A DNA stretch of 9,500 nucleotides from an uncultured Mycoplasmatota bacterium (GTDB lineage Bacteria; Bacillota_I; Bacilli_A; RF39; UBA660), in the NCBI GenBank assembly GCA_946407055.1, contig CAMJMP010000023.1, forward strand, positions 1 to 9,500, read 5' to 3'. Each line of letters starts with the position of its first letter. The stretch's first letter is position 1. A program made the translations under genes and the position numbers. The notes beneath the pieces are model-generated. The model worked only from the letters and a program-made list of their open reading frames with translations, did not search any database and had not been told where the DNA came from. Positions 1-5,604 of this stretch are shown here, piece by piece.

Positions 1-72
1 TTTATTTAATTCTTGAACCTTCTTTAGTAATCTATCGAAAACATAAGGTCCTTTTTTTAAACTTCTTGCCAT
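1..72 (-). CDS. rpsS: 30S ribosomal protein S19, N-terminal 24 codons (runs off the window)
   Basis: Only the first 24 codons are present; the gene continues beyond base 1. The visible protein begins MARSLKKGPYVFDRLLKKV, which is the standard S19 N-terminus (compare MARSLKKGPF.DDHLLKKV in Bacilli). S19 binds 16S rRNA in the head of the small subunit together with S13. It follows rplB in the conserved S10-operon order. The start is the ATG at 70-72, preceded by a full AGGAGG site at 81-86. That site overlaps the rplB stop codon, so the two genes are likely translationally coupled. Identity is secure despite the truncation, because both sequence and position agree. Confidence 0.95.
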   Translation of the reverse strand, partial: MARSLKKGPYVFDRLLKKVQELNK

Positions 73-80
73 TATTTATT

Positions 81-86
81 CCTCCT
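81..86 (-). promoter_or_regulatory. rpsS ribosome binding site overlapping the rplB stop
   Basis: AGGAGG on the minus strand, 8 nt upstream of the rpsS ATG (70-72). Its last bases overlap the rplB TAG stop (85-87), so ribosomes finishing L2 sit on the S19 initiation site. Confidence 0.85.
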
Positions 87-915
87 ATTTTTTCTTACGA
101 CTAACAATTAGCTTGTTAGATTTATTCTTACTACTACGAGTCTTAACACCCATAGCTTTTTTACCCCATGGAGTCATTGGTGACTTACGTCCTACTGGAG
201 TACGTCCTTCTCCACCACCATGTGGGTGATCGTTAGGGTTCATTACAGAACCACGGTTTGTAGGTCTTACGCCTAAGTGACGAGTACGACCAGCTTTACC
301 CCAGTCGATAAGTTCGTAATCTTCATTACCAACAACACCAACTGTTGCCATACAAGTTCCTAGAACTTTTCTTGTTTCACCAGATTGTAATCTGATTAAT
401 ACATATTTATCTTCACGACCTAGGATTTGAGCACTTGTTCCAGCAGCACGGCATAGAGCAGCACCTTTACCAGGTTGTACTTCGATACAGTGAATAACTG
501 TACCTACTGGGATGTTGGCGATTGGTAATGCGTTACCAACTTTAATATCAACATTTTCTCCAGCTTCGATTATCATTCCAACTGTTAAATCTTTTGGAGC
601 GATAATATATCTTTTTTCACCATCTCTATAATTAATTAGAGCGATGTTTGCGTTACGATTTGGATCGTATTCGATAGTAGCAACTTTACCAGTAATACCA
701 GTTTTATTTCTTTTATAATCGATAAGTCTGTATTTACGTTTAGCTCCACCACCGATATGACGAACTGTCATCTTACCTTGATTATTTCTACCACCTGTTT
801 TGTTTTTGTAAACAAGTAATGATTTTTCAGGAGTAGAAGTTGTAATTTCGTCATTAGTCAATGTAGACATTCCACGACGTCCATTAGTAGTTGGTTTATA
901 TTTCTTAATTGCCAT
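85..915 (-). CDS. rplB: 50S ribosomal protein L2
   Basis: L2 is a primary 23S rRNA-binding protein needed for subunit association and for the peptidyl-transferase centre. The 276-residue length is normal. The N-terminal OB-like part includes GGRNNQGKMTVRHIGGG (residues 41-57). The C-terminal SH3-like part has the signature MNPNDHPHGGGEGR (225-238), including the conserved His (H230) reported as important for peptidyl transfer in the E. coli protein. The tail is rich in Lys/Arg, as usual. The start at 913-915 has an AAGGAGT site at 924-930. The gene follows rplW by 16 nt and precedes rpsS, the standard S10-operon order. It ends with TAG, whereas most genes here end in TAA. No irregularities seen. 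Confidence 0.98.
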   Translation of the reverse strand: MAIKKYKPTTNGRRGMSTLTNDEITTSTPEKSLLVYKNKTGGRNNQGKMTVRHIGGGAKRKYRLIDYKRNKTGITGKVATIEYDPNRNANIALINYRDGEKRYIIAPKDLTVGMIIEAGENVDIKVGNALPIANIPVGTVIHCIEVQPGKGAALCRAAGTSAQILGREDKYVLIRLQSGETRKVLGTCMATVGVVGNEDYELIDWGKAGRTRHLGVRPTNRGSVMNPNDHPHGGGEGRTPVGRKSPMTPWGKKAMGVKTRSSKNKSNKLIVSRKKK

Positions 916-931
916 CTTTCTTCACTCCTTC

Positions 932-1207
932 TTATAATTCTATCTTTTCGCCATCTTTTAGAGTGATGATTGCTTTCTTGTAAGTTTGAGTCTTACCAGT
1001 GTATCTTCCAACTCTTTTGTCTTTAGCTTTAGTGTTTAATGTATTAACTTTTTCAACTTTAACACCAAAAGCTGCTTCGATAGCTTTTTTGATTTCAGTT
1101 TTGTTTGCACTATCAGCTACTTTAAATGTATAAACATTGTTTTCTGCAGCTGCTGCGCTTTTTTCTGTAATTACAGGTGCAATAATAATATCAGTATAAT
1201 CTTTCAT
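932..1207 (-). CDS. rplW: 50S ribosomal protein L23
   Basis: L23 sits at the peptide-exit tunnel and is the docking site for trigger factor and signal recognition particle. The 91-residue length is typical of bacteria. The N-terminal motif IIAPVITEKS (residues 8-17) and the central AIEAAFGVKVEKVNTLN (42-58) are the family hallmarks. Its ATG (1205-1207) overlaps the rplD stop by one base (TAATG), which suggests translational coupling. The ribosome binding site is an atypical G-rich GAAGGGGG ending at 1217, nine bases before the ATG. It lies inside the codons for the Gly-Gly of the L4 C-terminus, so the L4 sequence there is shaped by two jobs. The gene lies between rplD and rplB, as expected. 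Confidence 0.97.
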   Translation of the reverse strand: MKDYTDIIIAPVITEKSAAAAENNVYTFKVADSANKTEIKKAIEAAFGVKVEKVNTLNTKAKDKRVGRYTGKTQTYKKAIITLKDGEKIEL

Positions 1208-1830
1208 TATTTAAGTCCCCCTTCAATTACTTCTACAGCTTTTTCGTCTACTACTAAGATGTCAGCGTTAACGATGTCATAGCAGTTAATTTCATTAGCC
1301 ATAATGCTGTAAGCATATCCTAAGTTTCTGCTAGCCATATATAAGTTTTCGTTTTCATCTTCAGTTACGAATAAAACTTTTCCAGCTAAATTTAATTTAG
1401 CCATAACTTCTTTAATTTCTTTTGTTTTTAATGATCCTAATTTAATAGAATCTACTACTACTAATTCCTTATCTTGGAATTTATGAGATAAAGCACTCTT
1501 TAGAGCAAGTGCTCTTTCTTTCTTATTAATATCAAATGTGTAGTCTCTTGGAGTAACTCCACCAGCTATTCCGCCTCCACGCCATTGTGTAGCACGAATA
1601 GATCCTTGACGAGCTCTACCAGTTCCTTTTTGTCTCCAAGGTTTTCTTCCGCCACCAGAAACTTCTGAACGAGTTTTAGTTTTAGCAGTACCTTGTCTTG
1701 TTGCAGCTAATTGTAAATCAATTGCTTTCTTTAATACGATATCGTTTGCTTTAATATTCCAAACGTTATCAGCTAATGTTAAATCTTTTAGTTTTTCGCC
1801 TTTAATGTTAACTAATTGTATCTTTGCCAT
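1207..1830 (-). CDS. rplD: 50S ribosomal protein L4
   Basis: L4 binds 23S rRNA domain I, and its long loop helps form the constriction of the peptide-exit tunnel. It spans 207 residues, normal for the family. The loop motif is clear: GGGRKPWRQKGTGRARQGS (residues 59-77), followed by the QWRGGG segment (82-87). In several gamma-proteobacteria L4 also represses its own operon through the S10 leader; whether it does so here is unknown. The ATG at 1828-1830 is preceded by AAAGGTGATC, whose complement matches the GATCACCT of the 16S rRNA 3' end, giving an extended Shine-Dalgarno pairing. The stop overlaps the rplW start by one base. Confidence 0.98.
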   Translation of the reverse strand: MAKIQLVNIKGEKLKDLTLADNVWNIKANDIVLKKAIDLQLAATRQGTAKTKTRSEVSGGGRKPWRQKGTGRARQGSIRATQWRGGGIAGGVTPRDYTFDINKKERALALKSALSHKFQDKELVVVDSIKLGSLKTKEIKEVMAKLNLAGKVLFVTEDENENLYMASRNLGYAYSIMANEINCYDIVNADILVVDEKAVEVIEGGLK

Positions 1831-1852
1831 TTTTGATCACCTTTCTAAGTAA

Positions 1853-2674
1853 TTACTTACTTTCTTCTTGGTTTTCTTCAGCTGGTGCTTCAGTAGCTTC
1901 TTCAGCAGGAGTTTCTTCTGCAACTGTTTCTTCTACAGGAGCTTCAACAGTTTCTGCTACTTCTTCAACAACTTCATTTACTGGTTCTTCTACAACTTCA
2001 TCAACAACTGTTTCTTCAGTATAACTTAATACTTCTTTTGCTGGAGCAGCTCCAGTTTTCTTAACAGCTGATTTGATTAAAACTAAAGATTCTTTAGCAC
2101 CTGGAACATTTCCACTTACTAAAATATAATTTTCTGCAACATTAACTTCAATTATTTCTAGGTTTTGAATAGTTGTAGTTTCAACACCCATATGTCCTGG
2201 TAATTTCTTACCCTTTAGTACACGCATTGGTCTCATTGTACCAAGTGAACCTGGTCTTCTATGATAACGAGATCCGTGTGCCATTGGTCCTCTAGATTGA
2301 TTCCAACGTTTGATTACACCTTGAGTACCATGTCCTTTACTTGTACCAGTTACGTCAACATATTCACCAGCAGTAAATATATCAGCGCTTATTGTATCTC
2401 CTAAGTTATATGTACCTTCAAGGTTTCTAATCTCTTTTAAGTAGCGCTTAGGAGTAGTATTTGCTTTCTTAGCATGTCCAACACTAGCTTTACTAGCGTT
2501 CTTTTCTTTTCTGTCAACAGTAGCTAATTGAACAGCATCATAACCATCAGTTTCTTTTGTTTTGATTTGAGTTACAACGTTTGGTTCAACAGAAACTACA
2601 GTAACAGGAACTAAATTTCCATCTTTTGTGAAGACTTGAGTCATTCCGACTTTACGTCCTAAGATTCCTTTCAT
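1853..2674 (-). CDS. rplC: 50S ribosomal protein L3 with long acidic C-terminal extension
   Basis: L3 is an early-assembly 23S rRNA-binding protein whose loop reaches the peptidyl-transferase centre. The core (residues 1-206) is canonical: MKGILGRKVGMTQVF at the start, then TSKGHGTQGVIKRWNQSRGP (111-130), the MAHGSRYHRRPGSLG segment and LPGHMG (158-163), the site of the usual Gln-methylation region. Typical bacterial L3 ends soon after this core, at about 205-220 residues. This protein is 273 residues because of a tail of about 67 residues that is almost all Glu, Val, Ala, Thr and Pro, with 22 Glu and one Asp in the last 60 residues. The tail is in frame and unbroken, so a sequencing frameshift is unlikely. 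The start (2672-2674) has GGAGG seven bases upstream. The 44-nt gap after rpsJ is A-rich and lacks structure. Confidence 0.97.
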   Translation of the reverse strand: MKGILGRKVGMTQVFTKDGNLVPVTVVSVEPNVVTQIKTKETDGYDAVQLATVDRKEKNASKASVGHAKKANTTPKRYLKEIRNLEGTYNLGDTISADIFTAGEYVDVTGTSKGHGTQGVIKRWNQSRGPMAHGSRYHRRPGSLGTMRPMRVLKGKKLPGHMGVETTTIQNLEIIEVNVAENYILVSGNVPGAKESLVLIKSAVKKTGAAPAKEVLSYTEETVVDEVVEEPVNEVVEEVAETVEAPVEETVAEETPAEEATEAPAEENQEESK

Positions 2675-2718
2675 TTCTTTACCTCCATTGTTTTTTGTTT
2701 TGTTTTTCTTTTTTTAAA

Positions 2719-3024
2719 TTACTTAATGTTGATTGCAACACCACTTGGAATATCTAAGTGAGCAAGTGCTTCAACAGTTTCCTTTGTTGGGTTCTTAATA
2801 TCGATAAGTCTCTTATGAGTACGACTTTCGAATTGTTCTCTAGAGTCTTTGTATTTGTGTACAGCTCTAAGTACTGTAACCTTTTCGATTTCAGTAGGTA
2901 GAGGAACAGGTCCTACAACAACTCCCCCAGTTCTCTTAACAGTTTCAACTATTTTTCCGCAAGCTTGATCAAGAATTCTATGATCATATGCTTTTAGAGT
3001 AATACGAACTTTGTTACTTGACAT
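2719..3024 (-). CDS. rpsJ: 30S ribosomal protein S10
   Basis: S10 is part of the small-subunit head and, as NusE, also joins transcription antitermination complexes with NusB. Its 101 residues match the family length. Conserved blocks include the RITLKAYDHRILDQ segment (7-20), GPVPLPTEI (38-46), and the HKYKDSREQFE and RTHKRLIDI segments (56-76). The protein is close to the B. subtilis sequence throughout. It is the first gene of the S10 operon here. The ATG (3022-3024) follows an AAAGGAGG site at 3035-3042 with a somewhat long 10-base spacer. A strong promoter and a roughly 128-nt leader lie upstream. Confidence 0.98.
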   Translation of the reverse strand: MSSNKVRITLKAYDHRILDQACGKIVETVKRTGGVVVGPVPLPTEIEKVTVLRAVHKYKDSREQFESRTHKRLIDIKNPTKETVEALAHLDIPSGVAINIK

Positions 3025-3152
3025 TATTACATGTCCTCCTTTCGCCTATATCTAGTATAGACTTGCTCCGTAATGAATTACCCGATTATAGAAAAAGTTT
3101 TAACAACTCTTCCTAGTGTATCGGCAACCTCACACATCTATGCAGTCATACG
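3025..3152 (-). promoter_or_regulatory. S10-operon 5' leader with hairpins (candidate autoregulatory RNA)
   Basis: From the predicted start site near 3152 to the rpsJ ATG there is a leader of roughly 128 nt with no coding potential. Two hairpins can be read directly. One is a 7-bp stem GTCTATA/TATAGGC with one G-U pair and a 5-nt CTAGA loop (3044-3062), just upstream of the Shine-Dalgarno site at 3035-3042. The other is a bulged 8-bp stem TAG-(A)-TGTGT / ATACACTA around a loop containing GAGGTTGCCG (3114-3140). A weaker A/T-rich stem (GAAGAGTT / AACTTTTTC) lies between them. Ribosomal operons often use such leaders for feedback by a ribosomal protein; that role is inference here. No intrinsic terminator is seen inside the leader. 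Confidence 0.55.
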
Positions 3153-3158
3153 TTTTCC

Positions 3159-3187
3159 ATTATAACAGGGATATCCAGGAAAATCAA
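3159..3187 (-). promoter_or_regulatory. Strong sigma-A-type promoter of the S10 operon
   Basis: On the minus strand, TTGATT (3182-3187), a 17-base spacer, then a perfect TATAAT (3159-3164) preceded by TG at the extended -10 position (TGTTATAAT). Predicted start near 3152. Box quality, ideal spacing and position between a terminator and the first ribosomal gene all agree. Confidence 0.85.
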
Positions 3188-3211
3188 GCATAAATTTGCA
3201 TTTTTTTAAAT

Positions 3212-3239
3212 AAAAAAAAGATAGTGTTTTACTATCTTT
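3212..3239 (-). terminator. Intrinsic terminator after the mutase-like gene
   Basis: A perfect 9-bp stem AAAGATAGT/ACTATCTTT (3217-3239) with a 5-nt loop, followed on the minus strand by a run of eight T including the stem end (3212-3219). The stem begins within the stop codon (3239-3241) of the upstream gene, so it separates block 2 from the S10 operon. The stem is palindromic and a short T-run also follows on the plus strand, so weak bidirectional activity is possible. Confidence 0.9.
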
Positions 3240-4729
3240 TATTCTTCATCAAATAAAGTTTTTGTTTTTTTCATCTTTTTTGGTGGAGTTATTTCTAAAT
3301 ATTTTAATATTGTTGGTGCTACCATAGTTAGATCACCATTGTATAATTTAACGTTTTTATCCATTATGATGAAAGGAACTGAACTTAAAGTGTTCTGTGT
3401 AATTATATTATTATCTCTATCGATAATAGTATCTGCCTTAGCATGAGAACCAACAATAATAATCTTATAGAAGTTATCTTCTGCTGCTTCAATAATATTC
3501 TCTAAACAAACATCTATAGCTTGTAAGCCATTAATTGTTGCTTGGTAATTTCCTGTATGACCTATGATGTCTGGATTAGCAAAGTTAGCTATGATGAAGT
3601 CATAATCTTTTTCCATACAATTGATTACTGCTTTGGCTACAGCTAGAGAGTTCATTTCTGGTTTTTTATCAAATGTATCTACTTTATGAGATGTAACTAT
3701 GTAGTTATCGCAATCTGGTATATCAATGTTACGTGATCCATCCATATAATATATTATAGATTCTTCTTTTAGACTTTCAGCTACACGAGCTTGGGATAAA
3801 CCAAGTTCACCTAAATATTCGCATAAAGTATCGTCTTCTTTAGCTTCACTAAGGATGTTATTTGATTTAACTCCATTGATATTAAACAGTGTGTATATTT
3901 TCAATCTTACCTTTTCAGTTAAGAATTTATTAAATTGATCATCTGTTAAGGCTTCAATTAATTGTTTTGCTTCATTACCAAATGTCATAAAGAATAAAAC
4001 ATCATTATCATCTATAGGAATAAAGTTATTGGTTCTTATAGGTGGTAAATAATTATCATTTAGTTTTCTTTCATAACATAAATCTATTATTCTTTGGATA
4101 CTTGGTGTAGATACACCTTTACCATTAATTAATAATTCATAATAGTTTTTAGTACGATTATAATCACCTGTTACATCTGCAGCATAATATCTACCACATA
4201 TAGTAGATATTTTAATATAAGGATATTGTTCTTCTATATATCTTATATATTTATATGATGAGTAGCTATTACTATCTACTCCATCAGTGATAATATCTAA
4301 TACTATATTATGGATATCATTAGATTCTAAGTATCTAATCATAGATATTAAGTGCTCTATGTGAGATACTACTCCACCATCTGATGCTATTGTAATAAGA
4401 TGAATATTCTTATTAGTCATTTTTAGGTGTTCTATCATTTCTTTTATCTTTTTACTATTATTTATCGTTCCTTTATAGAAAGCATCGTCAGCAATGCTTA
4501 AACGGCTTCTAATCTTACGTCCACAACCAATTAGTTTATGTCCATACTCACTAAAACCACACTGGTCTTTAGGAAGATTAACTGTAGATGATGATGCTTT
4601 TAATAGACAGTGTGGGTATTTATTCCATATATTTATAAAATTGGTCATTCCAGCATTCTTAACTGCGTTACCATAGATGTCTTCACGCATACCAAAACCA
4701 TCTAGAATGATCGTTAGTAACTTTTTCAT
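3239..4729 (-). CDS. gpmI: Cofactor-independent phosphoglycerate mutase family protein, probable pseudoenzyme
   Basis: A 496-residue protein (family about 510) that aligns end to end with iPGM of the alkaline phosphatase superfamily. Canonical iPGM interconverts 3- and 2-phosphoglycerate with two Mn ions. Retained: ILDGFG with D10, the catalytic Ser in GFSEYGH (S60), GRYY with R180, K321, and ANPDIIGH with D387 and H391. Changed, by alignment to the B. stearothermophilus enzyme: D444 to S428 and H462 to N446 (one ligand of each metal site), H123 to V121, R153 to V151, R191 to V186, R261 to G251, R264 to A254. The frame is intact, with a good AGGAG site at 4738-4742 and a strong terminator, so the gene looks maintained rather than decayed. 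It follows the Spo0A-like gene by 52 nt. Glycolytic activity is doubtful; a binding, regulatory or altered catalytic role is inference. Confidence 0.85.
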   Translation of the reverse strand: MKKLLTIILDGFGMREDIYGNAVKNAGMTNFINIWNKYPHCLLKASSSTVNLPKDQCGFSEYGHKLIGCGRKIRSRLSIADDAFYKGTINNSKKIKEMIEHLKMTNKNIHLITIASDGGVVSHIEHLISMIRYLESNDIHNIVLDIITDGVDSNSYSSYKYIRYIEEQYPYIKISTICGRYYAADVTGDYNRTKNYYELLINGKGVSTPSIQRIIDLCYERKLNDNYLPPIRTNNFIPIDDNDVLFFMTFGNEAKQLIEALTDDQFNKFLTEKVRLKIYTLFNINGVKSNNILSEAKEDDTLCEYLGELGLSQARVAESLKEESIIYYMDGSRNIDIPDCDNYIVTSHKVDTFDKKPEMNSLAVAKAVINCMEKDYDFIIANFANPDIIGHTGNYQATINGLQAIDVCLENIIEAAEDNFYKIIIVGSHAKADTIIDRDNNIITQNTLSSVPFIIMDKNVKLYNGDLTMVAPTILKYLEITPPKKMKKTKTLFDEE

Positions 4730-4737
4730 ATTTTTTT

Positions 4738-4742
4738 CTCCT
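4738..4742 (-). promoter_or_regulatory. Ribosome binding site of the mutase-like gene
   Basis: AGGAG eight bases upstream of the ATG at 4727-4729. It is a much better site than that of the preceding spo0A-like gene and argues that this degenerate enzyme is actively translated. Confidence 0.8.
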
Positions 4743-4766
4743 ATAAAAAATATATCACATATAATA

Positions 4767-4785
4767 TTAAAACAAAAGGTTTTAA
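4767..4785 (-). repeat. Perfect AT-rich inverted repeat at the spo0A-like stop
   Basis: TTAAAAC (4767-4773) and GTTTTAA (4779-4785) form a perfect 7-bp stem with a 5-nt loop, overlapping the stop codon at 4782-4784. No T-run follows on the minus strand, so it is not a convincing terminator; read-through into the mutase-like gene is expected. A poorly spaced promoter-like pair, TTGTTT (4770-4775) and TATATT (4749-4754) with a 15-base spacer, overlaps it and is weak evidence of a separate start. Confidence 0.35.
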
Positions 4786-5507
4786 GATATTTTTCCGTAT
4801 TCAGTTAATAAGTTATTAACTATAGTTAAAATATATTCCTGAGTAGTAGGAACAGTCTTATCATATGTTATATATTTTGAAAATAGTTTATTATTATATT
4901 CATTATTACTATTCATAGCTTTATTAATGCTATAACGCATTGCTCTTTCAATTGAATAAGTACTCTTATGATATGTTTTTGAAAGTAACGGATATAATTT
5001 TCTATCAAAGTTCTGCACTAAAGAAGGATTATTAAACAATTCATAAATAGCTTTTTTAATATAGATATATCCTTTTTTGTTATTAGGTAAGTTTGTTTTA
5101 TCTAATATAGTATTAATTTGTTGATATAAAGGTATATTATAATAATGATTTAATTTCTGTATGGTATCTAAACTAATATAAAGAAGGTCTTTATTATAAC
5201 CGCTTTGGAATATATTAAATAGGTAATCGTCTAAATATTTGTAGCATAATAGATTATAATCATCTACTACGATTGTTTTGTTATATTTTTCTTTATTTTG
5301 ATACTTATTTAAGATATTCAATTTATTCTTAATAGAATTTTCTATCAGAATTAAATCAACGTTGTTATTATTTAAATAGTTTATAAATTGATTCTGTTCG
5401 CTTTCATTATATATTATTAAATTAGTATCATATCGGTTATGTAACAGTTCTTTTAATCTGTCTTGTTCTTGATTATTACAGAGGGCAAGAAGATCCAATT
5501 GTTTCAT
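4782..5507 (-). CDS. spo0A: Spo0A-family response regulator with degenerate receiver (D56 to E56)
   Basis: A 241-residue protein with Spo0A architecture: receiver about 1-118, linker, DNA-binding domain about 128-238. The C-terminal half matches B. subtilis Spo0A at KKGYIYIKKAI (144-154), LYPLLSK (171-177), the recognition-helix segment SIERAMR (185-191) and PTTQEYI (220-226). The Glu-Arg-Ala-x-Arg pattern of DNA-contacting residues is kept. The receiver aligns without gaps over positions 1-56, and the phospho-acceptor Asp56 is Glu56. The acidic pair D10/D11 is C10/N11 and the switch Thr region reads VVDDYN. The receiver is therefore unlikely to be phosphorylated and may be locked on. The protein is Asn/Tyr/Lys-rich and AT-rich. 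The only ATG (5505-5507) has a weak ribosome binding site (AGGT ten bases upstream). It sits between pgk and a gpmI-like gene rather than beside spoIVB. No TGTCGAA box lies upstream. Confidence 0.8.
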   Translation of the reverse strand: MKQLDLLALCNNQEQDRLKELLHNRYDTNLIIYNESEQNQFINYLNNNNVDLILIENSIKNKLNILNKYQNKEKYNKTIVVDDYNLLCYKYLDDYLFNIFQSGYNKDLLYISLDTIQKLNHYYNIPLYQQINTILDKTNLPNNKKGYIYIKKAIYELFNNPSLVQNFDRKLYPLLSKTYHKSTYSIERAMRYSINKAMNSNNEYNNKLFSKYITYDKTVPTTQEYILTIVNNLLTEYGKIS

Positions 5508-5557
5508 TATTTATCATACCTATTCTCTTTTTTACCTGTCTTCTAGCGTGCATATAA

Positions 5558-5586
5558 GTTATATAGCAGAACAATAAAAAAAGCAA
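5558..5586 (-). promoter_or_regulatory. Candidate promoter of the spo0A-like gene, overlapping the pgk terminator
   Basis: TTGCTT (5581-5586), a 17-base spacer and TATAAC (5558-5563) on the minus strand, giving a leader of about 45 nt. The -35 box lies in the 3' arm and T-run of the pgk terminator, so termination and re-initiation share DNA. One mismatch in the -10 and two in the -35 keep this moderate. Confidence 0.45.
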
Positions 5587-5598
5587 GTTTTCCTTGCT
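5575..5598 (-). terminator. Intrinsic terminator after pgk
   Basis: A 6-bp stem AGCAAG/CTTGCT (5582-5598) with a GAAAA loop, followed on the minus strand by a run of seven T (5576-5582). It starts seven bases after the pgk stop and closes the kinase-gap-pgk block. Confidence 0.85.
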
Positions 5599-5604
5599 CT
5601 ATTT

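Noticed and set aside
1824..2024. Plus-strand open frame rich in Ser/Thr/Val
   Set aside because: It is the mirror of the Glu-rich L3 tail (GAA/GCT/GTT codons read in reverse). It has no ribosome binding site and no family resemblance.
3022..3032. Start-stop minigene (ATG TAA) between the rpsJ Shine-Dalgarno site and its ATG
   Set aside because: The ATG at 3030-3032 is only two bases from GGAGG, too close for normal initiation; the rpsJ ATG fits better.
3074..3092. Second TATAAT inside the S10 leader
   Set aside because: No acceptable -35 box lies 16-18 bases upstream (GGAAGA at 17), so a second promoter is not supported.
4494..4676. Plus-strand 60-residue open frame opposite the mutase-like gene
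   Set aside because: It is antisense to the conserved catalytic-Ser region of the mutase family and has no independent coding evidence.
5494..5520. Out-of-frame upstream ATG before the spo0A-like start
   Set aside because: It directly abuts AGGT with no spacer, so initiation there is unlikely, and the 13-codon product has no recognisable features.
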